Numbered from the stretch's first letter, positions 39,243-49,106 are shown. The stretch is DNA of 64,000 nt from Desulfobacteraceae bacterium (GCA_003599865.1 QZKS01000035.1:40605-104604), one strand, 5' to 3'. Notes: generated by a model not told the origin, from the sequence alone. Translations and numbers: made by a program.

Positions 39243-39992
39243 ATGAATATTGAATCCTTACGGCAGATCCTGGAACAGGTCGCATCCGGTAAAAGCGCTG
39301 TTGACCATGCCCTTGAAAAACTCAAACACATTCCATTTCAGGATATCGATTTTGCACATATAGACCATCACCGGTCCATGCGCAAGGGATTTCCGGAGGT
39401 GATATTCGGCCAGGGAAAAACAGCCGATCAGATCATCGGAATCCTGAAACAAATGGTCGATCATGAAAAGATTGTACTGGTAACAAGGGTTGAAACGGAT
39501 AAAGCGGAAATCATTTTAAAGCAGTTTCCGGATTGTACCTATCATGATGATGCCCGCATGGTCGTATATGCCGCATCCGAGCCTGTGATAAACGGCAGAG
39601 GTTCCATTCTGGTGCTATCCGCCGGAACATCGGATATCCCGGTTGCAAGGGAAGCTTTTCTGACAGCCAAATATATGGGCAACCCGGTTGAAACCATATT
39701 TGACGTCGGTGTGGCCGGTATTCACCGTCTGTTCCACTATCATGAAAAAATCAAAAACGCCGCTGTCCTGATTGTTGTTGCCGGAATGGAAGGGGCTCTG
39801 CCTAGCGTGGTTGCCGGCCTGGTGGAAAGACCGGTGATTGCGGTTCCGACCAGCATCGGCTATGGAGCGAGCTTCGGCGGTGTGACCGCACTTCTGGGCA
39901 TGTTGAACTCTTGCAGTTCCAACGTGGCGGTGGTGAACATCGACAATGGATTCGGCGCAGGCTATATGGCATCGACCATCAACCGGAAATAA
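39243..39992 (+). CDS. larB: Nickel pincer cofactor biosynthesis protein LarB
   Basis: 249 aa. LarB carboxylates and hydrolyses nicotinic acid adenine dinucleotide to start the nickel-pincer cofactor of lactate racemase and relatives. Its C-terminal half resembles PurE: VLSAGTSDIPVAREAFLTAK, FDVGVAGIHRLFHYH, VVAGMEGALPSVVAGLV and PTSIGYGASFGGVTALLGML. The N-terminal DIDFAHIDHHRSMRKGFPEV is also typical. larC, larE and larA are not within the window, so the pathway must be completed elsewhere. Confidence 0.93.
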   Translation: MNIESLRQILEQVASGKSAVDHALEKLKHIPFQDIDFAHIDHHRSMRKGFPEVIFGQGKTADQIIGILKQMVDHEKIVLVTRVETDKAEIILKQFPDCTYHDDARMVVYAASEPVINGRGSILVLSAGTSDIPVAREAFLTAKYMGNPVETIFDVGVAGIHRLFHYHEKIKNAAVLIVVAGMEGALPSVVAGLVERPVIAVPTSIGYGASFGGVTALLGMLNSCSSNVAVVNIDNGFGAGYMASTINRK

Positions 39993-39997
39993 AAATC

Positions 39998-41176
39998 CTA
40001 TATCCAGACCCCCGGTATTCTGGTTTTGCAGTACCGGCATTGATCCCCATCAAGGCCGTCCCGGTTGATAAAAAAGCCCTTGCGTTCGATCAACCGTTTC
40101 CCGCAGCCATGACAGTAGGTATGATTCCCCTCGTGGTCCGGAATATTTCCCACATAGACATATCGGATGCCCTCCTTCATGGCAAGGTTTCGAAACCGCG
40201 TCAGGGTGGAAACCGGTGTGGGAGGAAGCCGGTCCAGCTTGTATTTGGGTGCAAATCGTGAAAAATGAAGCGGATAATCCGGTCCCAGGGTGCTTAATAT
40301 CCAGCCGCACATTTTTTTCACCATCTCGTCATCATCCGTATAACCCGGTACCACAAGATTGGTGATTTCAAAATGGACCTTGTGTTCGTGAAGGGTTTTA
40401 AAGGTATTCAGGACCGGTTCCAAGGTGCCGCCATTGAGCTTTCTGTAAATCTCGTCGCTGAACGCCTTCAGATTCACATTGGCCGCCCCCAGCACCCCGC
40501 AAAGGGCGGCAAGCGGTTCCGGATTGATATAGCCGTTGGAAATCCAGAGGTTGGACAGTCCGCTGTCTTTTGCCAATTTTGCCGTATCCATCATATATTC
40601 ATAAAATACGGTTGCTTCGGAATAGGTGTACGCGATGGATACCGCTTTGGCGCGAAGCGCATTCTGGACTACCTGTTCCGGAAACATTTCCATATACCTG
40701 ACTTCATGGGGTTTGGCTTGAGAAATCTCCCAGTTCTGGCAGTTCAGACACCGGAAACTGCATCCGGTTGTGGCAATGGAAAACGCCGGCGTTCCGGGCT
40801 TGAAGTGATACAGCGGTTTTTTTTCAATGGGATCGACATTCACCGCGCACGGATTTCCATACACCAGGCTGTACAGCTTGCCCTTGACATTCACACGCAC
40901 CCGGCAGACGCTCCGGTCGCCCGGAGACAGGACGCATTTGTTGGGACACAGAAGGCAAACAGTCTTGTCACCCAGTATGTTTGTATAATACCGGCCTTCG
41001 CATGACCATTTCCATATTGTTTCCGGCGCATCCCTTTTAAACACCGTTCCGCGGATATCGGTCACAGATGCCTCGGCACAGCCGTCTGAAAACAGGATGG
41101 AACCGAAATCCGGGATGGAATTGCAGCAAAGCAAAGCCCCGGTATATAAAAATGTCCTTCGATTGATGTTATGCAT
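39998..41176 (-). CDS. AmmeMemoRadiSam system radical SAM protein with a twin-arginine-type leader
   Basis: 392 aa. The radical SAM cluster motif is TTGCSFRCLNCQNWEIS (Cx3Cx2C). Extra Cys sites lie before it (VCLLCPNKCVLSPGDRSVC) and at the C-terminus (CHGCGKRL, CRYC). VNVDPIEKKPLYHFKPGT is typical of this family. The first 50 residues are extra relative to the core and begin NRRTFLYTGALLCC, a good twin-arginine motif with a short hydrophobic stretch. Export of a radical SAM enzyme would be unusual. The substrate is unknown. It is the last gene of the lepA-to-rSAM strand run. Confidence 0.9.
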   Translation of the reverse strand: MHNINRRTFLYTGALLCCNSIPDFGSILFSDGCAEASVTDIRGTVFKRDAPETIWKWSCEGRYYTNILGDKTVCLLCPNKCVLSPGDRSVCRVRVNVKGKLYSLVYGNPCAVNVDPIEKKPLYHFKPGTPAFSIATTGCSFRCLNCQNWEISQAKPHEVRYMEMFPEQVVQNALRAKAVSIAYTYSEATVFYEYMMDTAKLAKDSGLSNLWISNGYINPEPLAALCGVLGAANVNLKAFSDEIYRKLNGGTLEPVLNTFKTLHEHKVHFEITNLVVPGYTDDDEMVKKMCGWILSTLGPDYPLHFSRFAPKYKLDRLPPTPVSTLTRFRNLAMKEGIRYVYVGNIPDHEGNHTYCHGCGKRLIERKGFFINRDGLDGDQCRYCKTRIPGVWI

Positions 41177-43271
41177 GTCTTTTTCCCACCATGATCAGGC
41201 TGGTCATTTTCAGCAGGATCAACCCGACAGCCGCGCCCATGATGCCATAATACGGAATCAACAGTACGCTGGTAATCAATGCGCCCAATGCCGCCCCGAT
41301 CAGATCCGCTGAAAACGCCCCGGCTGCGGATCGTTTTGCATTTCCTTGCGGTTCAAGGGCCACCGGGAACTGACAGCCGCACAAAACCGAAAATAAAAAC
41401 CCTGTACCAAGATAAAACAGAACCGGCAGTTTGTCACCCATCCGGAAATAGATTGCGATAAAAACCAGCATCAGGCTGATGAGCAGGATATCGGTCCAGA
41501 CCAGAACACGTCTTGCATGCGGACGGAGGTGCTCTCCCAACCAGGCTCCGGGCAGCAGCCCTGCCAGAAACACCGTAATGATCAGGCCGATCTGATAGTA
41601 AATATACCCGAAATAGATCTGAAACGCGAAAACAATCATCAGCTCGCAGCCCATGGTCATACAGCCTGTTGAAAACAATACATACTCTTCAACATGCAGC
41701 CGCATCATATAAATCACCAGAACGAACGCCACCGCGCCGAAAAACCAGATCGGTGAAGTGGAAAACTTGGTAAACCATTGCGTAAACATGAGACGCATCA
41801 ACCTGGGTGCGTTGTCATCATTTTTTTCCGTTTGCAGATCGATCTGCTGATTCAGCTGTTCAATGCGAAAATCCGTTACATTGCCGTAAAAATAACGGCT
41901 GATATAGGTGGTGGCGATTCCTTTTGACGCCAGAAGAGAAGGAATATCCCGGTGAACCGGTGAGTCCGTGCAGAGAAAAAATATCCGTTGTCCGGGCAGA
42001 AGCAGCACATTCTGAAAATAATCCGAAACCGTATTGAACAGGGATGACAGCTTCCGGCGCTGCGGTTCCGCCAGATAATTGTCATATCCATCCATGGTAA
42101 AACTGAATACCCCATGGGGTGTCAATCTTGCTTTGACCAGTTCAAAAAACCGGCTGGTATAAAACCGGTTGATCTGGAAGGTATCCGGTTCCGGCAGATT
42201 TACGATAATGGCATCATACTGTTTATCCGTCCTCATCAGATATGCCCTTCCATCCTCATTGATGACGGAAAGACCGCGTATTGTTTTCAAGAGATCAAAA
42301 CGGAATAATATGCTGGAAACTTCCGGGTCCAGTTCCACATAATCAATGGAAGCAAGATCATGCTTTTCCAGTTCGTCGATCATACCGCCGACAGCGGAAA
42401 TCAACAGAATATGCTGCGGATTTTTCAGTTGAGACAGGGGATAATGGATCACCTCTTCCGCCAACGCGCTGTTCTGATTACTGAAAACCGGCACACCATC
42501 CGAAAAAAGGGTAATCAGTTCTTCATTCTGATGGACCTCAATCCGCCCATATTTGGACTCCCGGTAATCGATCAGTTTTCCGACCTTGGGTTGCAGGGAT
42601 CGGGTTTCCAGAAAAATACCCGCTGCAAAAATCGCCAGCACCCCGCCGGCGATGATGGAGTACCATACTCTGTCTCTCCGTCTTTCCCTGAAAAACGGTG
42701 ACGTAATCACCACCAGAGGAAGTCCGGCAAGACAGATCGCCTGTACCGGGGAAAGCAGGTAGACCAGCAAAAAGGAAAACAGCGCACCACCGGAAACGTC
42801 CCCCAGATTGTCTGCAATATAAATCCGGGATGGCGGATATTCCGGATGCTCATGACGAATGACATACAGGCTGTAGGGCAAAACGAACCCGAGAAGAAGA
42901 CCGTAGGGCATGATCAGAAGGAAGATATACCAGAATGTCGGATAAAATCCGACCGATGCCCCATGGATGAAAAAAAAATCCCGGAGAAACCGGATGCCGA
43001 GGATGGTGATCGTAGACAGTCCGGCCAGAAACAGGGAAAGAATGCCGAGACAAAGGGGTGTTGCTTTTTGATAACGGCTGGTGATGAATCCGGCCGGCAG
43101 GGTTCCGAAACCGCCGATCACCAGCCAGTTAAACAGAATCAGGGCAATGACAAACTCATTGCCCGTATATTGAACCAGAAATTCCCGGATGACGAAAAGT
43201 TGTGTGACTACGGATGAAACACCGGTTGCGATAACCGTTCGGACAATCTGTTTCTCATTTCTTTTCTTCAA
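41169..43271 (-). CDS. Membrane-embedded spermidine synthase-like protein
   Basis: 700 aa. Seven or so N-terminal membrane helices (to about residue 225) precede a SpeE-like methyltransferase-fold domain (about 235-470), with YVELDPEVSSILFRF, EDGRAYLMRTDKQYDAIIVN and INRFYTSRFFELVK. Another group of helices (about 490-690) follows. Family members are often annotated as fused MFS/spermidine synthase, but activity is rarely shown. It starts at TTG inside the end of the AMMECR1 gene and overlaps the radical SAM gene by 8 bp, so it is a core part of this operon. Confidence 0.85.
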   Translation of the reverse strand: MKKRNEKQIVRTVIATGVSSVVTQLFVIREFLVQYTGNEFVIALILFNWLVIGGFGTLPAGFITSRYQKATPLCLGILSLFLAGLSTITILGIRFLRDFFFIHGASVGFYPTFWYIFLLIMPYGLLLGFVLPYSLYVIRHEHPEYPPSRIYIADNLGDVSGGALFSFLLVYLLSPVQAICLAGLPLVVITSPFFRERRRDRVWYSIIAGGVLAIFAAGIFLETRSLQPKVGKLIDYRESKYGRIEVHQNEELITLFSDGVPVFSNQNSALAEEVIHYPLSQLKNPQHILLISAVGGMIDELEKHDLASIDYVELDPEVSSILFRFDLLKTIRGLSVINEDGRAYLMRTDKQYDAIIVNLPEPDTFQINRFYTSRFFELVKARLTPHGVFSFTMDGYDNYLAEPQRRKLSSLFNTVSDYFQNVLLLPGQRIFFLCTDSPVHRDIPSLLASKGIATTYISRYFYGNVTDFRIEQLNQQIDLQTEKNDDNAPRLMRLMFTQWFTKFSTSPIWFFGAVAFVLVIYMMRLHVEEYVLFSTGCMTMGCELMIVFAFQIYFGYIYYQIGLIITVFLAGLLPGAWLGEHLRPHARRVLVWTDILLISLMLVFIAIYFRMGDKLPVLFYLGTGFLFSVLCGCQFPVALEPQGNAKRSAAGAFSADLIGAALGALITSVLLIPYYGIMGAAVGLILLKMTSLIMVGKRHA

Positions 43272-43857
43272 AATATTGAACCTGATAGATCAATACCTCG
43301 ATTCGGGAAGTCTGCCAGGCCTCTCCTGCCAGACCTGCTTTCAGGCACAAATGGGTCAGAAACTCTTCCGGTCCGGAAAGCTGGTCCCAGACTTGCGGCA
43401 AGAAAGTGGCCCTTGCCGCCCCCTGACGAATAATCACACCATCCGTCCCGGGACGCAATTTGGAAAGCAGATCCGCTCCGTCGGTATATTCCACCGGAGC
43501 CGGATCGGTCAATATGCTGACTTCAATATCAATCGAATCCATTTCCTCCGGCGAAATCGGTGAAAACCGGTGGTCATGCAGGGCTGCATTGAGCGCATTC
43601 CTCTTTACGCTGTCGACAATCGATTCCGTGGCAGTAAGCGTACCGATACACCCCCGGAGCTGACCGTTCTGATTCAATGTCACAAATGTTCCCTGTTTTT
43701 CCTGCAATCGTTTGTCCTGCAATAGGGTGACAACAGCCTCATCAAGCGCCGCGCTTCTCGTAACCCTTTCCCGGATCGCGTGTCTTGCAAGGGCAACAAG
43801 GGCTTGCCCCTGCTTTTGGGTCAGATTTTGATTGGTATTTTTTTTCTTTTTTTTCAT
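43255..43857 (-). CDS. AmmeMemoRadiSam system protein A (AMMECR1 domain)
   Basis: 200 aa. A Lys-rich start is followed by the AMMECR1 domain: TLNQNGQLRGCIGTLTATES with the invariant RGCIGT, NALNAALHDHRFSPISPEEM, IDIEVSILTDPAPVEY, and GVIIRQGAARATFLPQVWDQ. The domain has no established biochemical role. There is no signal peptide, so this member should be cytosolic. Start and stop overlap its neighbours (4 bp with Memo, 17 bp with the spermidine synthase-like gene), indicating coupled translation. Confidence 0.92.
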   Translation of the reverse strand: MKKKKKNTNQNLTQKQGQALVALARHAIRERVTRSAALDEAVVTLLQDKRLQEKQGTFVTLNQNGQLRGCIGTLTATESIVDSVKRNALNAALHDHRFSPISPEEMDSIDIEVSILTDPAPVEYTDGADLLSKLRPGTDGVIIRQGAARATFLPQVWDQLSGPEEFLTHLCLKAGLAGEAWQTSRIEVLIYQVQYFEEKK

Positions 43858-44750
43858 GAATGATCTCCGTAAAAAGCAATTGCAGTGTAACCGACAACCT
43901 TGTCTTTTGTCCCGGCCGTATCACCGCTGTTCGAATAATGGATCAGCTTCGGTCTCCAGTTGAATCGATCTGCAAGACGGATCAAACTGCACAGCGGGAT
44001 CACACCGCAAGCGGCATTCTCGCGAGCGAGCAGCTTGTCATCTTCCAGATTGAGAATCATGCTGATGGTTTCCTTATCTCTTGTTTCGGCTTGATTGTAG
44101 GGAAGATAATGAGACAGATCGGAACTCACCACAACCAGTGTTTCATGATCCAGCAGTTCGGCGACACGGCTGCTGACCGCCTGCACATCCACCCGGCTTC
44201 CCATCACCATGGGGATGAATGAAAAATTCTTTATGGCATATTGCAGGAATGGAAGCACCACTTCCAGGGAGTGCTCCATCCGATCGGAAGCTTCCACTGC
44301 TTGAAAAAGGGTTGATCCGGCTCTCAATTTTGCCGCATCCTGATGCAGGGGGACATTGCCCAAAGGTGTCTGATAGGCGGCTGCATGGCTGACCGCCACA
44401 TGGGGAAATCCGATCCGGTGATCCGGCCCCATGATGATAACCTTCTTGAACGGCTTGCCTTTCAATATATTACAGGCATGGGCCGCCGTCCACCCGGAAT
44501 AAATGTAACCGGCATGGGGGATGACAACCGCCTTCAGTTTCTTGCCGGCAGGCTCCGCGATGGCTGTTCCGGCTGCCTGGACGGAAAGCGTTTCAATGAG
44601 TTCCATCAACTCCAGCCGGGTTTCGGGATAAAATTTTCCGGCCCATACCGGCTTTCGGATCTCGGCAGTTTCGGCAAGGCTGACCGCATACATGAACGGC
44701 AAAAAAGCCAACAAGGCAGAGACAAAAATCAGGTGGATTGGGCGTTGCAT
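43854..44750 (-). CDS. AmmeMemoRadiSam system protein B (Memo-like) with signal peptide
   Basis: 298 aa from the ATG at 44750 (GGGG upstream). The frame extends 23 codons further without support. The N-terminus is a Sec signal (HLIFVSALLAFLPFMYAVSLA). The Memo domain keeps the positions that bind metal in human MEMO1: His in VVIPHAGYIYSG, His in IMGPDHRIGFPH and Cys in ENAACGVIPLCSLIR, plus SSDLSHYLPYNQAE. The fold is related to class III extradiol dioxygenases. The signal peptide places it in the periplasm, unlike most Memo proteins. Confidence 0.9.
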   Translation of the reverse strand: MQRPIHLIFVSALLAFLPFMYAVSLAETAEIRKPVWAGKFYPETRLELMELIETLSVQAAGTAIAEPAGKKLKAVVIPHAGYIYSGWTAAHACNILKGKPFKKVIIMGPDHRIGFPHVAVSHAAAYQTPLGNVPLHQDAAKLRAGSTLFQAVEASDRMEHSLEVVLPFLQYAIKNFSFIPMVMGSRVDVQAVSSRVAELLDHETLVVVSSDLSHYLPYNQAETRDKETISMILNLEDDKLLARENAACGVIPLCSLIRLADRFNWRPKLIHYSNSGDTAGTKDKVVGYTAIAFYGDHS

Positions 44751-44825
44751 GAAATACCCCGATTTGGGTTTGATGTGAAAAACTGTTAATAAATACAATA
44801 TGCTTCCAAAACCTGTCAAGAAAAA

Positions 44826-46619
44826 TCAATCGTCTGATTTTAAAACCGACAGGAAAGCAGACTGGGGAATCATCACCTGCCCCACCATCTTCATTCTCTT
44901 TTTGCCTTTCTTCTGTTTCTCCAGAAGCTTCCGTTTCCGGGAAATATCTCCTCCATAACATTTTGCCGTTACATCCTTCCGGAAAGCGGAAATGGTTTTC
45001 CGGGAAATGATCTTGGCCCCAATGGCGCCCTGGATGGCAATTTTAAACATCTGACGCGGGATCTCTTCCTGCAGTTTATCACAGGCTATGCGGGCCCGTT
45101 CCACGGATCGGTCCCGGTGAACAAGCTGGGAAAGCGCATCGACCTTGTCCCCGTTGATCAGGATATCCACTTTGACCAGATCGGTCATCCGGTAATCAAT
45201 CAGTTCATAATCAAAAGAGCCATAACCCTGGGTGACGGATTTCAGCCTGTCGTAAAAATCATAAACCACTTCGGCCAGGGGAAGTTCGAAAATCATCTCC
45301 AGGCGGTTGTTGTTCAGGTACTGATAATTCCGGCTCATGCCCCTTCTGTCCATGCAAAGGGTCATCACCGCACCCATGTACCGGTCCGGAACGATGATCG
45401 CCGCCTTGATGAAGGGTTCTTTTGTATAAGAGATGCTTCCCGGGTCCGGATACATGGCCGGGTTGTCAATCATCAAAAGTGTTCCATCCGTCAACCCGAC
45501 TTCATAGCGAACCGATGGGGCCGTAATAATCAGGGAGAGGTCATATTCCCGTTCCAGTCTTTCCTGAACAACCTCCAGATGAAGAAGCCCTAAGAAACCG
45601 CACCGGAAACCGAAACCCAGTGCAACGGAAGAATCCTTCTCATAAATGAGGGAAGCATCATTCAGCTTCAGTTTTTCCATGGCAATGGCCAGTTCCGGAT
45701 ATCCATCCGATGCCACAGGATAGATGGATGAAAAAACAACCGGCTTGGCTTCCTTGAAGCCGGATTTCGGCTTTTCACATGGATTGTTTTTCAGGGTCAC
45801 CGTATCACCGCAACGGGTGTCACTGACCGTTTTGATCCCGGCGATAATATACCCGACCTCTCCGGCGGAAAGGCCTTTTCTGGGTTCACGGATAATCTTG
45901 AACACCCCGACCTCTTCCACCTTGTATGTGGCATTGTTGTGCATGAAAATGATGGTATCACCGGGCTTTACTTTTCCATCAAAAACCCGGATATGCACCA
46001 CCGTCCCCCGGTAGGCATCATAATGGGAATCAAAAATCAATGCCTTCAAAGGGGCATCCGGATCACCAACCGGCGGCGGAAGCCTGGTTACCGCACCTTC
46101 GAGTATATCCCCGATACCGATTCCTTCCTTGGCGGAAGTCAGGATCACTGTCTCCGGGTCCAGCCCGAGATCCTCTTCTATTTGTCCTTTTACCCACTCA
46201 ATATCGGCTGATGGCAGATCAATCTTATTGATAACAGGAATGATTTCAAGATTATGCTCCAACGCCAGATACAGATTTGCCAGGGTCTGGGCCTCCACCC
46301 CCTGACTTGCATCCACCAGAAGAAAAGCACCCTCGCAGGATGCCAGCGCTCTCGAAACCTCATAGGAAAAATCAACATGTCCGGGTGTATCGATCAGGTT
46401 CAATGAATATGTTTTGCCGTCTTTCGCAGTGTAGGGCAGGCAGACCGTCTGACTCTTTATCGTAATTCCCCGTTCTCTCTCGATATCCATGCTGTCCAGA
46501 ATCTGGTCCTTGAAATCACGCTCGGAAACCACTTTGGTTTCCTGAATCAGTCGATCCGACAATGTGGATTTCCCATGATCAATATGGGCAATAATACTAA
46601 AATTACGAATGGTTTTCAT
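44826..46619 (-). CDS. lepA: Elongation factor 4 (LepA)
   Basis: Ribosome-associated GTPase acting on initiation and back-translocation. The 597-aa sequence has G1 [16 protein letters not shown]2 region [14 protein letters not shown]3 DTPGHVDF, G4 [11 protein letters not shown]-like domains and the LepA C-terminal domain ([20 protein letters not shown]). The ATG at 46619 has GGGGGAG 8 bases upstream. The frame extends 11 codons further. A 75-bp gap separates it from the Memo gene, so the AmmeMemoRadiSam genes may be read through from lepA. Confidence 0.97.
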   Translation of the reverse strand: MKTIRNFSIIAHIDHGKSTLSDRLIQETKVVSERDFKDQILDSMDIERERGITIKSQTVCLPYTAKDGKTYSLNLIDTPGHVDFSYEVSRALASCEGAFLLVDASQGVEAQTLANLYLALEHNLEIIPVINKIDLPSADIEWVKGQIEEDLGLDPETVILTSAKEGIGIGDILEGAVTRLPPPVGDPDAPLKALIFDSHYDAYRGTVVHIRVFDGKVKPGDTIIFMHNNATYKVEEVGVFKIIREPRKGLSAGEVGYIIAGIKTVSDTRCGDTVTLKNNPCEKPKSGFKEAKPVVFSSIYPVASDGYPELAIAMEKLKLNDASLIYEKDSSVALGFGFRCGFLGLLHLEVVQERLEREYDLSLIITAPSVRYEVGLTDGTLLMIDNPAMYPDPGSISYTKEPFIKAAIIVPDRYMGAVMTLCMDRRGMSRNYQYLNNNRLEMIFELPLAEVVYDFYDRLKSVTQGYGSFDYELIDYRMTDLVKVDILINGDKVDALSQLVHRDRSVERARIACDKLQEEIPRQMFKIAIQGAIGAKIISRKTISAFRKDVTAKCYGGDISRKRKLLEKQKKGKKRMKMVGQVMIPQSAFLSVLKSDD

Positions 46620-46850
46620 CTTGTCTCTCCCCCAGAAGGGATGAATATTCACAACCGGGCTGCAACGCCATGGATTCTCCTTTTATTTGCGGATTTCATC
46701 GACCAAAAGGCGGTTGACACTCATCTGTATAACGATTATTATAGCATACCAAATAAAAATGAAAGCGCTTACTTATCAAATTGACTGGAATCGTGTCAAC
46801 CATGAGATGGAACGGTTTTAAAAAATAACAGGAGATACCGGTTACCGTAA

Positions 46851-47759
46851 ATGATGAGCCCTCATGTCCTAATTGTTGATGATGATCCCGCCATACGGGA
46901 TTCCATGTGTGAATACCTTGAGATGGAAGGGTTCAAAACCGACACCCTGGCCAGTGGTGAAGAGGCCATCGACTTTTTAAAAAGAACACATACCGATATT
47001 GTGGTCACCGATATCATGATGCTCGGAATGAACGGCCTTGAACTGACGGATATCATTAAGAAGGAATATGACACAGATGTCATTGTCATGACCGGGTACA
47101 GCGGTGAGCACTCCTATGAAGAGGCCATCAGCAAGGGTGCAAGCGATTTCATTTTCAAGCCGATCCGGTTTGAAGAGCTTCTCCTCAGAATGAAACGGGT
47201 GCTGAAAGAACGGCAGCTTTCAAAAGAACGTGACCAGATCCTGGAAAAACTGAAAAAACTCGCCATCACGGACGGTCTGACCAAGCTGTACAATTCAAGG
47301 TACTTCTACAAACAGCTCGATCTGGAAATCGACCGCCTGAACCGATACAATCATGCGCTTTCCCTTCTGCTGATCGACATCGACCATTTTAAACAGTACA
47401 ATGACCGTTTCGGGCATCTGGAAGGCGACAAAGTGCTCATCCGTATGGGGCAGATCATCAAGTCCTGCCTTCGCAGAATGGACACGGCTCACCGGTATGG
47501 GGGGGAAGAATTCACGGTGATTCTTCCGGAAACAGCCTGTGACGAAGCCGCATTTGTTGCCGATCGTATCCGGCTTGCCATTGAGTCGGAAGTTTTTTCG
47601 CCTTCGCCGGGCAAGGAAATCACCATCACGGTCAGTGTGGGAGTGACGGAATATCAGGCGGATGAAAGGATTTCGGCCTTTGTCCAACGGGCGGATCAGG
47701 CCCTGTATCTGTCAAAGGATAACGGGCGAAACCGGATCTCCTGCCTTCCGGCAAGATAA
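46851..47759 (+). CDS. Response regulator with GGDEF domain (diguanylate cyclase)
   Basis: 302 aa. The receiver domain (about 5-120) has VDDDPAIRD, phospho-acceptor in VVTDIMMLGMNG and Lys in FIFKPIRFEE. A short coiled coil leads to GGDEF (about 140-300): LTKLYNSRYFYKQL, LLLIDIDHFKQYNDRFGHLEG and active site RYGGEEFTVILP. The RRMD five residues before the active site fits the RxxD inhibitory site, so product feedback is likely. It should make c-di-GMP when phosphorylated. c-di-GMP readers in this window are the PilZ protein and possibly the MshEN-like ATPase. Confidence 0.95.
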   Translation: MMSPHVLIVDDDPAIRDSMCEYLEMEGFKTDTLASGEEAIDFLKRTHTDIVVTDIMMLGMNGLELTDIIKKEYDTDVIVMTGYSGEHSYEEAISKGASDFIFKPIRFEELLLRMKRVLKERQLSKERDQILEKLKKLAITDGLTKLYNSRYFYKQLDLEIDRLNRYNHALSLLLIDIDHFKQYNDRFGHLEGDKVLIRMGQIIKSCLRRMDTAHRYGGEEFTVILPETACDEAAFVADRIRLAIESEVFSPSPGKEITITVSVGVTEYQADERISAFVQRADQALYLSKDNGRNRISCLPAR

Positions 47760-47778
47760 CCGCCGTTGATCGGAACAC

Positions 47779-48195
47779 ATGTTTACATTTTCCATATTGA
47801 AAAATCCTTCACCGGTTCAAACAGAGACAATCATTTCCCTTTATCGACAGGCCGGATGGTGGAAGGATTCATCCGACAACCCGGAACTTGTCAACCGCAT
47901 CATCCATGGAAGTCACTGCTTTATCGTTGTCTCCGAAAACGACAGGATCATCGGCATGGGAAGGGCCATCAGCGATGGAGCCAGCGATGCATACATACAG
48001 GATGTCATGGTGGATCAGGCATTTCAGGGCCGGAAAATCGGTTCAAAGATTATTCAAAAACTCGTGGAACACCTTCATGCCGACGGCCTGAAATGGATCG
48101 GACTGATTGCGGAAAACAACTCCAAACCGTTTTATGAAAACCTTGGTTTTACACAAATGAAAAATGCCGTTCCCATGCTGAACCTGATATCATGA
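47779..48195 (+). CDS. GNAT family N-acetyltransferase
   Basis: 138 aa with the GNAT core: IGMGRAISDGASDAYIQDVM, the acetyl-CoA loop VDQAFQGRKIGSKIIQKLVE (Q-x-x-G-x-G/A variant) and ENNSKPFYENLGF at the C-terminus. The substrate is unknown. It overlaps the DUF2156 gene by 4 bp (ATGA), and the two may act together, since both belong to the acyltransferase superfamily. Confidence 0.88.
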   Translation: MFTFSILKNPSPVQTETIISLYRQAGWWKDSSDNPELVNRIIHGSHCFIVVSENDRIIGMGRAISDGASDAYIQDVMVDQAFQGRKIGSKIIQKLVEHLHADGLKWIGLIAENNSKPFYENLGFTQMKNAVPMLNLIS

Positions 48196-49106
48196 CCTAT
48201 AAACCACTACTACCGGAAGACTACGAAACCTATAAACCTTTTTTTGCAAATCAGCGTTTCAAGCTGTGCGTCTATTCCCTGCCCTCCCTGATTGTATGGA
48301 GCAATGACCTCTATCACCCCCATGCTTCCCTGACGGACAATTCGCTGATCATTTACGTTCAATCCGGAATCGCCGAAGAAAGAAACCACATCATTCTTCC
48401 CATTACGCCGGAAAAAACCCATACCCCCGAAGAACTTTACAGAATTGCGGCTGACCATGAATGCAGGCAGATCCGTTTTGTAACCGAAGAATACATCGGT
48501 ACTTTCGGTCTCGAACAAATCAAGCCGCTTTTCTATGTATATGAAGAACCGGAATTTGAAGATTATATATACCGCACGGAAGACCTTGCGGAACTGAAAG
48601 GAAATCAGTACTCCAAAAAGCGCAACCTCATCAACCAGTTCGAGAAATCCTATCTGAAAGAGGACCGTGTCGTCATCGAGCCGATCACCCGTGACAAAGC
48701 GGAGGAGTGCATTGAATTTCTGGAAATGTGGTGTGAAGAAAGAGGCTGTGACGATATGGACAGGAAGGAGGATCTTGCCTGCGAGAAAATAGCCACATTA
48801 AATGCCATCGAAAACATCGACCGTATTGAAATGAACGGGATTCTCATGCGGGTCGACAATGTCGTCAGCGCGTTCGGCATCGCCTCTCACCTGACAAGTT
48901 CCATGGGTGTCCTTCATTTTGAAAAAGCCTTTGCGTCCATGAAAGGACTGTATCAATACTTTGACCGGGAATGCGCCAGAAGGCTCTTTCAACAGTATAC
49001 CTATATCAACAAGGAAAGCGATATGGGAATACCGGGACTTGCCAAAGCCAAAAAATCATATCATCCGGCGATCCGGATTAAATCCTTCAAGCTTGTACTA
49101 AAGTAA
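48192..49106 (+). CDS. DUF2156 (phosphatidylglycerol lysyltransferase C-terminal-like) protein
   Basis: 304 aa, a double GNAT-fold DUF2156 protein: an N-terminal half with LIVWSNDLYHP, then ELKGNQYSKKRNLINQFEKS and FEKAFASMKGLYQYFDRECA, ending with KKSYHPAIRIK. Related domains in MprF transfer aminoacyl groups to lipids, but this protein lacks the membrane flippase part. The substrate is unknown. It follows the GNAT gene with a 4-bp overlap. Confidence 0.85.
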   Translation: MTYKPLLPEDYETYKPFFANQRFKLCVYSLPSLIVWSNDLYHPHASLTDNSLIIYVQSGIAEERNHIILPITPEKTHTPEELYRIAADHECRQIRFVTEEYIGTFGLEQIKPLFYVYEEPEFEDYIYRTEDLAELKGNQYSKKRNLINQFEKSYLKEDRVVIEPITRDKAEECIEFLEMWCEERGCDDMDRKEDLACEKIATLNAIENIDRIEMNGILMRVDNVVSAFGIASHLTSSMGVLHFEKAFASMKGLYQYFDRECARRLFQQYTYINKESDMGIPGLAKAKKSYHPAIRIKSFKLVLK

